Shown here one piece after another: positions 23,201-33,694 of a DNA stretch of 64,000 nucleotides. Both the position numbers and the translations under genes were made by a program. Every line of letters begins with the position of its first letter. Positions within the stretch are counted from its first letter, which is position 1. Location of the stretch: assembly GCA_011033025.1 (NCBI GenBank), contig WFMF01000002.1:1302001-1366000 (forward strand), written 5' to 3'. Origin of the DNA: Beroe forskalii (taxonomy: Eukaryota > Ctenophora > Nuda > Beroida > Beroidae). The notes under the pieces were generated by a model. The model did not search any database and was not told where the DNA came from. It worked only from the letters and a program-made list of their open reading frames with translations.

Positions 23201-24366
23201 TCTCGACTGACCCTGGAATTTGTTTATTAACTTGTTTACAGAATCCGTGAATGCTACCATCCTCGAGCTTTACTGATTTTATATGAACTGAATCGCTCAT
23301 TGAGAAACCATTTCAAAAAGTTTTTCTTTACTGTTTCGTAGGTATGATACATCATGCGAATTTGCGCAGAGACTAACCGAATGTTAGTGACCAGGCTGAG
23401 CAGGCATACGAAGCATTATCCAGAAAACCACTAAGAGAGCACAGCCAAATAGGCATCGGCCACCTGAATCAGTGAGAGTATTCAGCTTTTGAAGTTTCGG
23501 ACTTCGGTGGTTTTATGAGATGAGAAGCAATAGCGTTTTCCGTATAGTTATCTCATATGATAGCATTATCAATTCATGTTTTTTTGTCTTACCTTTAGCT
23601 TCTTAGATTCTTAAAAATCAAACTAAATTAAACCAAATTCCCCCGCGGGACACATACCATTCGCTCTTGATGCAGACAATGTGAACTGGGAGCGTCCAGC
23701 AACAAATGAAGAGGTCAGCTATAGCCACGTTGCACAGGATGATGTTAGTTGGTACTCGCCACCTCCTGAATGTCAGGACTACGAACACTATGAGCAGGTT
23801 CCCAATAGCACCACTAGCTGCCAGGATCCCTAGCCCCGTCTGAAAAGAAGCAGTCGTGGGTTGAGTGTTAAAGTGGAGAGGTTGGTTGAGTGTAAGTGAT
23901 TGAGTGTAAGTCGCAGGGTTTATTAGCTGTTTTCAGATAGAGTTCAATTTCATTATGGTTTGGGGTACTCTGCCCAGCTGTTCACTGGGCAAATAATAAC
24001 AATAATTCAGCTTGAATTAATCACGAATTGTGTTATCTCTTATCAATGACAATACCACCCTTACCTGAAAGAGGGTGAGTTCGAGGTTAGAGTAGAGAAA
24101 AGGTCGAGCTGGTTCTGAAGTGGTTGCAAGGTACGCTGTGACCGGTAAACTGCTGAAATACTGGAGCATCACGGTGCAAATACTCAAATAATCATTACCA
24201 GGTCTGGAATGGACAAATTTTTGTGCTGAGTGTTTCTATTTTGGTCACAAAGTCTGAAGTGGTTTATTTGGTGAAGAAGAATTTGATTTTAAAGTTCGTC
24301 AGTAGCTTAGGTTAGACAACTAACTTACCTCATATTACCATAGGTCATGTTCCCTTTTGAATGCAT
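17275..24366 (-). CDS. class A (rhodopsin-like) seven-helix GPCR, right copy
   Basis: Inverted copy of the left gene and probably the intact one. Exons in gene order: 24366-24329, 24203-24065, 23839-23658, 23463-23378, 23212-23081, 21468-21358, 20307-20256, 20098-20026, 19569-19398, 18647-18502, 18362-18254, 18079-17946, 17698-17549, and tentative last exon 17346-17275. All phases agree, giving about 531 residues. The helix core matches the left copy residue for residue (numbering +24); nearly all exon differences are synonymous. Here the upstream exon joins in frame, adding an N-terminus that starts MHSKGNMTYG with an N-M-T glycosylation sequon. Two differences between the copies, tat/tac and ggt/ggc, are synonymous in that exon too, supporting it as coding. 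There is no cleavable signal peptide, which is normal for this class. The tail holds a 50-residue exon rich in T, R and S. Near 17630-17675 the copies have compensating indels that change a short stretch of reading. One intron contains a retrocopy (21570-22963). Confidence 0.87.
19570..19730 (-). repeat. partial duplications of an exon start in the intron
   Basis: The block AAGTCAGCAAGAATACCACC occurs at about 19629 and 19689, each next to a diverged sequence that includes GTGTGACGG. It copies the intron/exon junction at 19569-19570 (the start of the helix 6-7 exon), so it supplies decoy acceptor-like sequences. The left arm has one remnant near 13350-13365. Confidence 0.7.
20345..20515 (-). 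repeat. intronic minisatellite, ~21 bp unit (right arm, block 1)
   Basis: Complement of the CTGGTGTCAGC array in the left arm, seen on + as GCTGACACCAGTATGAAGTA. A non-repeat insert at about 20516-20750 separates it from block 2. Confidence 0.95.
20752..21270 (-). repeat. intronic minisatellite, ~21 bp unit (right arm, block 2)
   Basis: About 24 copies of GCTGACACCAGTGTGAAGTAT and variants in the intron between GPCR exons 21358 and 20307. Long frames through it are not genes. Confidence 0.95.
21570..22963 (+). pseudogene. retroposed LINE-ORF1-like sequence with poly(A) tail
   Basis: Intronless insert antisense to the host GPCR gene. A first frame (21692-21910) begins MTYVDVMNQY and ends in YVPG. 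The second (about 21916-22629) starts within LVAALSCHAVPLLQDF. The two frames are joined by a one-base loss near 21906, after which reading continues naturally, so the sequence is frameshifted. The second part has a charged heptad-rich coiled coil (roughly KLREEKIGDQ to TQFQENV), then KNVVLFGVTEE and a C-terminal ICPDRTVEERK segment. This order (coiled coil, RRM-like fold, basic end) is typical of ORF1 proteins of Jockey/CR1-like LINEs. The 3' end has ATTAAA (22941-22946), then A7 (22957-22963). It is absent from the left arm. It is either a LINE fragment or a processed copy of a host gene of that family. Confidence 0.75.
22964..23110 (-). repeat. ~30 bp tandem repeat seeded by the GPCR exon 3' end
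   Basis: On the gene strand about five copies of TACTATTCTAGCTGTTCTACCTGTTCTAGG follow each other (written here only as the start, TACTATTCTAGC, and end, CCTGTTCTAGG). The first is the actual end of exon 23212-23081 with its donor. Read in the exon frame they encode repeats like ILAVLPVLGT, a copy of the helix-4 end. Each unit recreates the splice-donor context CTAG/GTACT. Confidence 0.9.
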
Positions 24367-24849
24367 TTCTGTTGGCCGGTGTTGGCTGGTTTTGTGATGT
24401 CTTCTCTTTTACTGATGTAGCTGATTTAAAGTAAACAAAGTTCCTCTTTTAAATCTAGAAGAACAGTCTTAAACAATGCTAAAATAGAGGAATAGAGAGG
24501 TTAAAAAGCAACGTACAAGATTTTGAGAAAGTGTCGAGGTGAAAATACATTTGACGACCAAGCTCAAAAGTCAAAAGTGTCATGATACTCTTATAGACTA
24601 GATATGACACTTGGGGAGACAAAAACATATAAAAATCAACGTGAACATGATAATAAAATAATATGTAAACGGCAGCTGTGTGAGTGTAGAAATTGTAATG
24701 CTTTATTATGAACATATGCAATATACAAAGAAAATGATAGGAATTATAGTTTGTTTGGGCCAAATCCAAATAATGTTGCTTAATTATACAGCATAATATT
24801 ATGTACATTGTACATTGTACAACCACCCTCCCTTATTCAGCGAGCTCCA

Positions 24850-25735
24850 CGGAGCACGTGCTGAATGTGGACTACAGCACTGAATGTGGACTACAGCACT
24901 GAATGTGGACTACAGCACTGAATGTGGACTACAGAGCTGAATGTGGACTACAGCACTGAATGTGGTCTACAGCACTGAATGTGAACTACAGCGCTGAATG
25001 TGAAATATAGCACTGAATGTGGACTCCAGCACTGAATGTGGACTCCAGCACTGAATGTGGACTACAGCACTGAATGTGGACTACAGCACTGAATGTGGAC
25101 TACAGCACTGAATGTGGTCTACAGCACTGAATGTGAAATATAGCGCGGAATGTGAAATATAGCGCGGAATGTGAAATATAGCGCGGAATGTGGACTGAAT
25201 GTGAACTACAGCGCTGAAAGTGAACTGAATGTGAACTACAGCGCTGAATGTGAAATATAGCGCTGAATGTGGACTACAGCACTGAATGTGGACTACAGCA
25301 CTGAATGTGGACTACAGCACTGAATGTGAACTACAGCGCTGAATGTGAAATATAGCGCTGAATGTGGACTACAGCACTGAATGTGGACTACAGCGCTGAA
25401 TGTGAACTACAGCGCTGAATGTGAAATATAGCGCTGAATGTGGACTACAGCACTGAATGTGGACTACAGCACTGAATGTGGACTACAGCGCTGAATGTGA
25501 ACTACAGCGCTGAATGTGAAATATAGCGCTGAATGTGGACTACAGCACTGAATGTGGACTACAGCACTGAATGTGGACTACAGCGCTGAATGTGAAATAT
25601 AGCGCAGAATGTGAACTACAGCGCTGAATGTGAACTGAATGTGAACTATACAGCGCTGAATGTGAACTGAATGTGAACTATACAGCGCTGAATGTGAACT
25701 GAATGTGAACTAAAGCGCTGAAGGTCAACTACAGC
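24850..25735. repeat. minisatellite, 19 bp unit, about 45 copies
   Basis: Copies of CTACAGCACTGAATGTGGA, alternating with GAATGTGAAATATAGCGC and GAATGTGAACTACAGCGC variants in higher-order patterns (for example sets at 25200-25560). The left-arm equivalent is only about 200 bp, so the array expanded or contracted after the duplication. Confidence 0.95.
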
Positions 25736-25842
25736 GGTTACAGAACAACAGACTGAAAGACGGAAATGAATTTCAAATCCTACATGATATTTATTGACGA
25801 TAAATGATCATTGGTCAAATATAATGTATGGATTATGTATAG

Positions 25843-25896
25843 ATATTCCACTGTAAACGAGGGCCGTTAGGCCCGAGTTTACAGTGGAATATCGTA
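25843..25896. repeat. short hairpin element
   Basis: GATATTCCACTGTAAAC and its complement GTTTACAGTGGAATATC flank a GC-rich core, GAGGGCCGTTAGGCCCGAG, that is itself self-complementary. A related core occurs at 57110-57135. Confidence 0.8.
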
Positions 25897-27679
25897 CATA
25901 TCTCCCTGCATAATTAATAGAAAATTATCTGACGGTTTGAACCCTGTAAATTATGTGAACCAATTCCAAGTGGTTTTTGAGAAAATCGCATCTAAAGTTT
26001 GATTGGCTCTTACACTGCAACGTGACTCATAAATACGCAGTAACATTGGCTTTCGCATAACACAGGGGTATCAGGTGTCACTCTATATGACCAAGTCACG
26101 TTGCCACATGGTTGGTACAAGTATCAACTACTAGCCTTTACACCCGCTCATATTTAATTTATCCGGCGAAATGACGTCATTAACATGGTAACATGCTGCC
26201 AAACTGTCGAATCTAGCCGCCTATTATTCACAGCAGGTGTATATATTAGCACCAGTTGGTAGAGGAAAGCTCAGTGATACTTTTGCTTGACTTGCAATTT
26301 GTTTCAAACTCCTTACTTTCGTAGTACTGTTATATACCGGTTAAATTGGATGCAGCCATAAAAACAATTTAGTTTCATCATATAAACATAGATTATTAAA
26401 CTTATACCTACAGCACTCTATAGTTTTAATAAAGTAATAACGCAGGATCATATCACTTTTTTACACTTCATATCACTTTTTTACACTTTCCGAAATATTT
26501 CTAAAATTTGGTATGCACTCTAAATATGTATTTTACCACATTAAAATTATTGTATAATTAGATTAATGTATCTAATAAGCAGTTTGTAAATTTTGGTTTG
26601 CGATATAATTATAGCTCTCTCGATACACTCGTACAGTTAAGTGAGTAGGAACTCCATACTCAACTGGCTCGATGCCAAGCGGGCAGTATTTTCAGATATT
26701 TCCCTCATTCAGGAAAATATAGGAAATGCGCTCCTCCTTGCTATGACTCTCAAGATAATCTAATTACACGTGATATGAAGCAGAGGCACGTGGTATAATT
26801 ACAAAGCTCTGATTCATGGTCACCATGACACGTGACCTGTCACGTTCAAGGGTCACGTGTATGGTGTCGCAATCAGCTTCCTATGCAGGGAGATATAATT
26901 TAGTATTTAAAGTTAACTATCGCATTTTTAATAAGATGCAAGACGCAAAATACGAATATAATAATAATACCTTCTCACTTGAAGCAGCTGCTGATACACT
27001 ACAAAGACTTAGCAGCGCGAGAGGGCACACGTCCGGACAATATGTAACGATATAGTATCAACTTATAAACAGCTTTCATTGACTTTGACCAGATGATAAT
27101 ATGGTATGGGTATATAATAGATTGCTTTTCACCACGTACTATTAGAAACGTATCATTTAGGTTTGTTAATAAAATGTTAACTAAATGAATAAAGCTGATA
27201 CAATACCATTTGTACAAAATACTTAAATATATTAACATTGAACGTATTATAACACTGAACGTATTATAACATTAAACGTATTATAACACCTCCCTTGTTC
27301 AATATTAACAATTGTTGTTGATAGAAGTTAATGAAGGCTGACAAATTCCTATTCGGCCACAGGTGGATATTGTGAATCGTTAATAACTAAATAGTTAATA
27401 TTGACGGTAGACGACCCATGGTACAATTATATATGATTTATTTATTTCGAACATTACATTAGAACTTAGAAATAATACTGACTTCACGGATCGGGTCGTT
27501 GAATAAGAGTCGCAGGTTTTTATGTTATTGAGTTATTGATGTAATGTAGTAAAATTTTCTAAAATACTATTCTACCCTTGTATGTACCTACATTCTTTTC
27601 GAGCTGTGCAACCCGCTTGACTTCGTCTTGGTAGTATCCACCCAGCTCTCAAAGTGAGAAGGTATTAACTATGGGTGGG
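25897..27679. other. no gene recognised
   Basis: AT-rich sequence without a supported gene. A frame at 26816-27055 has no splice context or recognisable motif. CACGTG-containing inverted blocks occur around 26816-26862. Confidence 0.4.
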
Positions 27680-27847
27680 CGACATCTCATCTCACGACAT
27701 TTCATCTCAGGACACTTCATCTCCCTGTCCTGACCCTAACCATAACCCTAACCCAAACCCTAACCCGGACCCTTACCTTTGCGTAGAGCTGACATATTGC
27801 GAGATAAAGTGTCCTGAGATGAAGTGTCGTGAGATGAAATGTCCGTT
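27680..27847. mobile_element. small foldback element F, copy 1, with telomere-like core
   Basis: Imperfect inverted ends CGACATTTCATCTCAGGACA and its complement (27807-27842) flank a core of degenerate CCCTAA hexamers at 27727-27771. A second copy is at 32920-33096 with the same end sequence, the same CTGTCCTGACCCTAA start of the core and CCTTACCTTTGCGT after it. Confidence 0.75.
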
Positions 27848-28985
27848 CCCCTTAACTATCAATTCGTTATAATAAAACCTAACTCAGTAAAATCAAAAAG
27901 ATAAGCAATTACTCTGAGTACGACTATTATAGTTTTATAAAGCTATAAATAAAACCACGGGCAGCACGCGTGGTCTACAACGTTAATAAGTTAATATAAC
28001 GCCATTAATATTATTATGATTAATAATAACTTATATTATTGAAAGAAAATCGTAGACGTGATTCTCTGACCACCACTGAGCGTGTTTATATAATGAAGAG
28101 TCGGAGTATTAAATGAAACTACTATATGAGTAAACTATTAAATTCTCTGCGTTAGTGATAATCATATGTCTGTGAAATTAAACTTTTGAAATGTATTATT
28201 CACTAGCGATACTACAGAATTACGTGTTGCAGTCATTGCACATAAATAGTAACAGTGTTCTAGGAGTGAAGATCACGTGATCAGCACTAGACGTCATTGA
28301 AACAGCGCTCAGGGGTGGGCCTATTACAAAATAATACCGCCTTAAGAGCCTGCAGAAAGATCTGGTAACCGCTTAGAAAAGGACCGGTCAAAATGGTTCA
28401 AAGATGTCTCCATTTTTGTCCATTGGGCTGGTAAAAAAGGGCGGTTACATAAAACTAAAAGGCCAATAAGGCACTAGCTTACCCACAGATGTATTCATAC
28501 TTCTGGGTAAGCTCTTACGCCGCCAACATTCAAGTTTCAGTATGTCAGAAGCAGGGTGGTATTATGTGTAAGGGCTTTTAGCAACACAAGTTACAACACG
28601 AAATAAAGAATAAACATGTGCGTGACCGAGTGACTGTATGTGCATGCGAAAGCAGTGTAAAGCACAGTGCTATTAATGTATAATTATATTCACCCTCTTG
28701 TTTGACAACAGCGAGCACAGAATTTATTGTAACATTTGTTATGTTTACATGACAGAAAATTGTGCAATATATATTATAAGTTCAACAATGGAATCTATTT
28801 TACAATGAGTTTAAAGAAATGCTGAAATTGCAATGTAGGCAAATGAATTTCCATTGTTTATAATATGATCGTGATATTTCAACAACATCTGATGGACGAA
28901 TGGTCAAGAAACTCTCGCGGGTTTGACTGTGGTCAGTTCATCCTCTTGAGTAATTCACCCATACGCTGTCCGAAAACAAGTTATA
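27848..28985. other. no gene recognised
   Basis: Unassigned AT-rich sequence. The 18-bp word AAATTAAACTTTTGAAAT at about 28175 also occurs next to the poly(A) tail of the retrocopy at 22938, so a remnant 3' end of that family is possible. Confidence 0.35.
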
Positions 28986-28989
28986 TTCT

Positions 28990-29225
28990 GACATGGAATT
29001 GGTGCAATTCTTAATTTCTACATCTCGTCCACGTGAACTTACGTGCAGAAAGATAATAGCAAATGGCTCTAATTTCACGTGCATTAGTCGTATTTGAACT
29101 TATTTCAACGCAATCAAGTCTAAGATCTCGTGTAAATATCAATTTCTTGAATTCCCCTAATTTCTACAAAATGCCCATGTGAACTCACGTGCACCACAAT
29201 TTGATAGCTTATTTCCCATCTTTAT
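28990..29225 (+). repeat. fragment of repeat B
   Basis: Diverged match to the B interior, with recurring AATTTCTACA, GTGAACT(T/C)ACGTGC and TCACGTGCATTAGTCGTATT blocks. The hairpin and the CRE-rich end are missing. Confidence 0.8.
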
Positions 29226-29940
29226 TCACTGCCAGACGATTAGAAACCTTGAATAGGTCATTGCAGTACAAAGCCTGCAAGCGTCCACAAGGATTGGTTC
29301 ATTTGAGATATTAATCATAAAATTATTGAACGTGGCAGCTTCAAACGATCACCATCGCAGAATAACCCAGTCCACCTGCAGATAACTTTGCACTTTGAGA
29401 GCCGTGCAACACCCTCCACTGGTTGGGCGTTACGTGAACAGCTCTCATTCTCAAATTGAGATGGTATCATTTTGTTGTAAATTTCACAGGAATATTCGAT
29501 GTACTATTCGATCACTATTATCAGCAAATGTGCATATAATAATTTATAGCTTCATATTTCGTGACTTCCATGAGATTGGTGGTTGAATTCCACATCAGAG
29601 CTTAATTGTGAAAGCACTGCTGTTCCGATGTACTATATTTGGATGATGCTATAAATATCGTATGATGATAGATTAATGGAAAATTCTAAATCGGGAACAA
29701 CTAGATTGTAATCGGTTACAAATGCAATATTGCTAAAATTCAAAGTGGATATTTCGCTGATGCTCTTTTTCTCTAACGTAAATACAGTTGCGAGATGTTA
29801 TAAGTGGTTGAGGCTCTCAATTAACGGTAACACCAACGAAATTCAAGATAAACAGCTGATTTGTGATAAACCGTCAAATGCCTTTAGATAAATAATCAGA
29901 TATATAATTGAAGATAAAAAGCTGTTCAAATGACACTTGG
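29226..29940. other. no gene recognised
   Basis: A short frame at 29395-29586 has no supporting motif. Nothing else was seen. Confidence 0.35.
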
Positions 29941-29945
29941 GTAAC

Positions 29946-30390
29946 AGGACAGTTTACCCTGCAAGAGTTTACCCCGCGACAATTAACTGAAAAAACGCAA
30001 GGAGACGTATACACGTCTCTTTACAAAAGTCAAGTCTTGGATAGATGTTACTGGGCACATAATTAGATCCGGGATAAAGTGTCGCGGGGTAAAGTGCCGC
30101 GGGGTAGTGTCGCGGGGTAAAGTGTCGCGGGGTAAAGTGTCGCGGGGTAAAGTGTCGCGGGGTAAAGTGTCGCGGGGTAAAGTGTTGCGGGGTAAAGTGT
30201 TGCGGGGTAAAGTGTCGCGGGGTAAAGTGTCGCAGGGTAAAGTGTCGCGGGGTAAAGTGTCGCGGGGTAAAGTGTCGCGGGGTAAAGTGTCGCGGGGTTA
30301 AGTGTCGCGGGGTTAAGTGTCGCAGGGTAACGTGTTGCGGGGTAAAGTGTCGCGGGGTAAAGTGTCGCGGGGTAAAGTGTCGCCCACCCG
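29946..30390. repeat. 15 bp minisatellite with inverted flank
   Basis: About 21 copies of GTGTCGCGGGGTAAA at 30075-30385. An inverted short stretch (GTTTACCCTGCAAGAGTTTA, then CCCCGCGACA) lies at 29951-29984, so the ends can fold back. The 125-141-residue frames here are repeat artefacts. Confidence 0.9.
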
Positions 30391-30881
30391 ACACTTGAAT
30401 CTTGACGGAGTGTAGGAGTGTAAGTCAATCCGCGAGACATGTATGTCGTGTTGCTATAATGATACTTGGGGATTTGCCGACCTAACGTCCACCCTGGTTT
30501 AACGTCGCCGACCTCGTGTCCCCCGTCTTCGTGCCGGTTGCAGTCTCATAAAAACCTTCCCACTTAGCAGCCGTATCCTCGGTCCCTCGGAACTTACACA
30601 TTTAGTCATGGCGATTGACAGTCCATCATTGACGACAAAATGGAGAACAAGCTCGGATTTACGTGACCAGATTCATCAAATATTTGACTTTTGAGCATGG
30701 GTAATTTACCTTTAATGTCAAGCAAACGTCTTATTTTGATATTTAGAAGTAATTTCTTGGTTAGCTTCAGACACTTTAACAAAAATCTCTGAGGACAAAC
30801 TCATTGCCTACCAGTATCAAAAACTGGGTTCATAACTAAACTAGAATTCATGGTGAGCTCGTGACAGCGAAGTTCATGTGG
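30391..30881. other. no gene recognised
   Basis: Unassigned sequence before the second copy of segment A. Confidence 0.35.
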
Positions 30882-32399
30882 ATATGGTGACATCCATGTC
30901 AAGCGTGGGACTTGGTGAAGCAGAAAGCTTGATGTTTGCGAAAAATAGGAGGTTCATCGTCATCAACTAACTACGTTGCACTATGATAATGACGACATCA
31001 ACTTACTACGTTCGCTATGATAATGAAGACATCTTGACGGCTTAACCGCCTATTTCTCGTGTAAGCAAATTAGTACGAGAGTTATAAGGTAGTGTGCGTC
31101 TCGACTCTCAAGTCTCAGGCTTCCGTAGAATTACAAAATTTAATTAAAAATCACGGATTTAAGCAAACAATCACAAAGGAAAAAGTGTCCACAAAACCAC
31201 CGAATACGGTTAGAATTTGGAATTGATCAAAATTTTGGAAGTTGGGAATAGGGATTTTTAAACATTATAAATGTTAACTCATGGTGATGACATCACGATA
31301 AAATTTTATGGGGAGGAAAATATGAGGATTTTTCCTAAAATCCTCAAATTCCCACATGAATGTTTCTCGAAAGGTAAAAGGATTTGTCTCCTTCAGCAAT
31401 CAGAACATAGCTATGCAATCGCAGAAGGCGAGACTACATGACCTCCGCATAGCATTCTTTCAGGGTAACGTAAATTAACAACCAGGAAATAAGGTATTAA
31501 GTCAAATAATACAGTCAAAATTGGATTTAAAAGTGGACAAATTCTACACCAAGCGATTTTGCATGGATTCTATAGTTTTTTGCATGAAAAATCGATCTAA
31601 CAACTTTCCACACCCCTCCGGAGTGTGGAAAGTGCCGAAAAATCGATTTTTAGTTGAGGAGCAGCCGACTGATATGTAAAAATCGTATCTCGGCTCAGGA
31701 AGGTCGTAGAGACTTCATCTTGGGCGGAAAATGTGCGCAATGAGCATGTTTATATACAATTGTTAACAAAAATATGCCCTCAAATGCTCAAGAACGGAGT
31801 TACGGGCGAAAAACAGATTTTTTGGGCAGGCGCAAGACCTGCATAAGGCGAATTTTGTATCTCAGTCCAGGAAGGTCGTAGAGACTTCATCTTGGGCGGA
31901 AAATGTGCGCAATGGCCATGTTTATATACAATTGTTCACAAAAATATGCCCTAAAATGCTAAGGAATGGAGTAACGGGTGAAAAACTGATTTTTCGGGTA
32001 GACGCAAGACCTGATTTAGGCGAATTTTTTTATCTCAGTCCAGGAAGGTCGTAGAGACTTCACCTTGGGCGGAAAATGTGCACAATGGCCATGTTTATGT
32101 ACAATTGTTCACAAAAATATGCCCTTAAATGCTAAGGAACGGAGTAACGGGCGAAAAACTGATTTTTTGGGCCAACACAAGACCTGCATAAGGCGAATTT
32201 TGTATCTCAGTCCAGGAAGGTCGTAAAGACTTCATCTTGGGCGGAAAATGTGCACAATGGCCATGTTTATATACAATTGTTGACAAAAATATGCCCTAAA
32301 ATGCTCAGGAACGGAGTAACGGGCGAAAAACTAATTTTTTGGCCGCTAACAGGCCTGATATAGAAGATTTTTCTATCTTGGTCCAGACATTTATTCCAG

Positions 32400-32870
32400 T
32401 CCTGTATGGTCTTAGTCTTAGTAAAACGGCAAGGGTCGGTTTAATCGGCCAGGCCGGTGGCAGCCATGTGAGCATGGAGACTATCCCTAATACGCTAGGC
32501 TAAGGGTGTGAACTCCTGGGTGGTTTTTAGGCCACCCCTACTGCCAGGGATATCCTCAGCTGAGAGCAGCCAGCCGTTCCTGGACCCCTCTGGACCGGCG
32601 GGCTGCCAACGCCCGTGGCAACAATCAGACTGCAAAGCAAGACAAGGCTTGCCTGCAGATTAAGTCAGAGATCTGCCAAAGGCGGCTATAATGCACCACC
32701 TCTCTTTGTCTAGATGATTCACTGGGAGGTCTGACCCAGCCAGACTGTGTAAATATTATTCCCACCAATTGGGATTTAACTGGGCTCAATGGGCAAAGCC
32801 CAGTCCTTTATGGTGGTTAATCGTTACCTCGTTTTAGACACATTTCTGTACTCTCTTCCTACTTCCTGAG
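32400..32870. mobile_element. GC-rich insert of unknown origin
   Basis: About 470 bp, clearly richer in GC than its surroundings and not part of the inverted arms. It contains CCAGGCCGGTGGCAGCCATG and GACCGGCGGGCTGCCAACGC. The composition resembles 5' ends of some non-LTR retrotransposons, but no frame or tail proves this. Confidence 0.4.
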
Positions 32871-32919
32871 TTGACCATTCCAATTATTTTCTGCTCGGCC
32901 GGAAGTCTCTATGGGTGTA

Positions 32920-33096
32920 CGAAATTTCATGTCAGGATACTTCATCTCCCTGTCCTGACCCTAAAACCTTACTCCGAATCCTAACTCTTACCCATACGCT
33001 AACCATTACCCTAACCCAGATCCTTACCTTTGCGTGGGGTTGAAATATTACAAGATAAAGTGCCGTGAGATGAAATGTCATGAGATCAAATGTCCG
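32920..33096. mobile_element. small foldback element F, copy 2
   Basis: Same structure as 27680-27847: inverted ends ATTTCATGTCAGGATACTTC / TGAGATGAAATGTCATGAGA and a degenerate CCCTAA-rich core. The 3' end is also the target of the Harbinger-like insertion, whose TTA duplication is 33097-33099. Confidence 0.75.
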
Positions 33097-33099
33097 TTA

Positions 33100-33694
33100 G
33101 GGGGTGCACACACGTGGCTTATAAGCCATGGACTATAAGCCATGGCTTATAAGCTACGTGTGTGCTGTCGATAACTTACCCATGGACTATTATCCATACG
33201 TGTGTCTTGGGTGAAAGTATCGACTACACTCTACAAAAGTGTGGAGATTAGTCCATGAAAAATAGCCGGTCTTAAATGTGGTATTACAATCCACATGGCT
33301 TGTAAGCCACGTGTGTCTTGTAGACTATAGTCGACACTGTACATAATTCCGAGAAAAGTTGTATACATTAACGCTAGCCAATCAGAACGCTGTATCACGC
33401 GTGTCATTAACCAATCAAAAGCAAGAAAAGTGATAGGGGTTATGTTTCCGATTCTTCCTGTGTTGTGTTACAATCAGAGCATCCGAGGGTATCATGTCAA
33501 ATTCCGTCAATCAATTTCTATTCGGAGACTCAGAAGAAACTGCTTTCGATATTTTGTTACGATAACGTGTGTTGACAATAGTCTACAAGACACACGTAGG
33601 ATTCGTGGTTTATACTCCACGTCGTGTGTCTTCACCCCAAAACTCGGCGTAGACTACAGTCGACATGGCTTATAATCCACGTGTGTGCAGCCCC
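33100..33694. mobile_element. PIF/Harbinger-like non-autonomous element
   Basis: 595 bp with 28-bp inverted ends matching at about 26 positions (GGGGGTGCACACACGTGGCT on the left, GGGGCTGCACACACGTGGAT as the reversed right end). Flanked by the 3-bp duplication TTA (33097-33099 and 33695-33697), as expected for PIF/Harbinger. A 23-codon frame at 33494-33565 (MSNSVNQFLFGDSEETAFDI...) may be a relic of a transposase N-terminus. Many palindromic CCATGGCTTATAAGCC words lie near the left end. Confidence 0.75.

Larger units (their letters stand above)
17305..25788. repeat. right arm of large inverted duplication
   Basis: Reverse complement of 8919-15262, longer because of a retrocopy insertion (21570-22963) and an expanded outer minisatellite (24850-25735). 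The outer end reads AAATCCTACATGAT. Confidence 0.95.

Noticed and set aside
27727-27771. Interstitial telomere or chromosome end
   Set aside because: Only about seven degenerate CCCTAA-like hexamers inside a foldback element; not a terminal array.
29969-30440. Overlapping 125-141-residue frames
   Set aside because: Artefacts of the 15-bp repeat, open on both strands.
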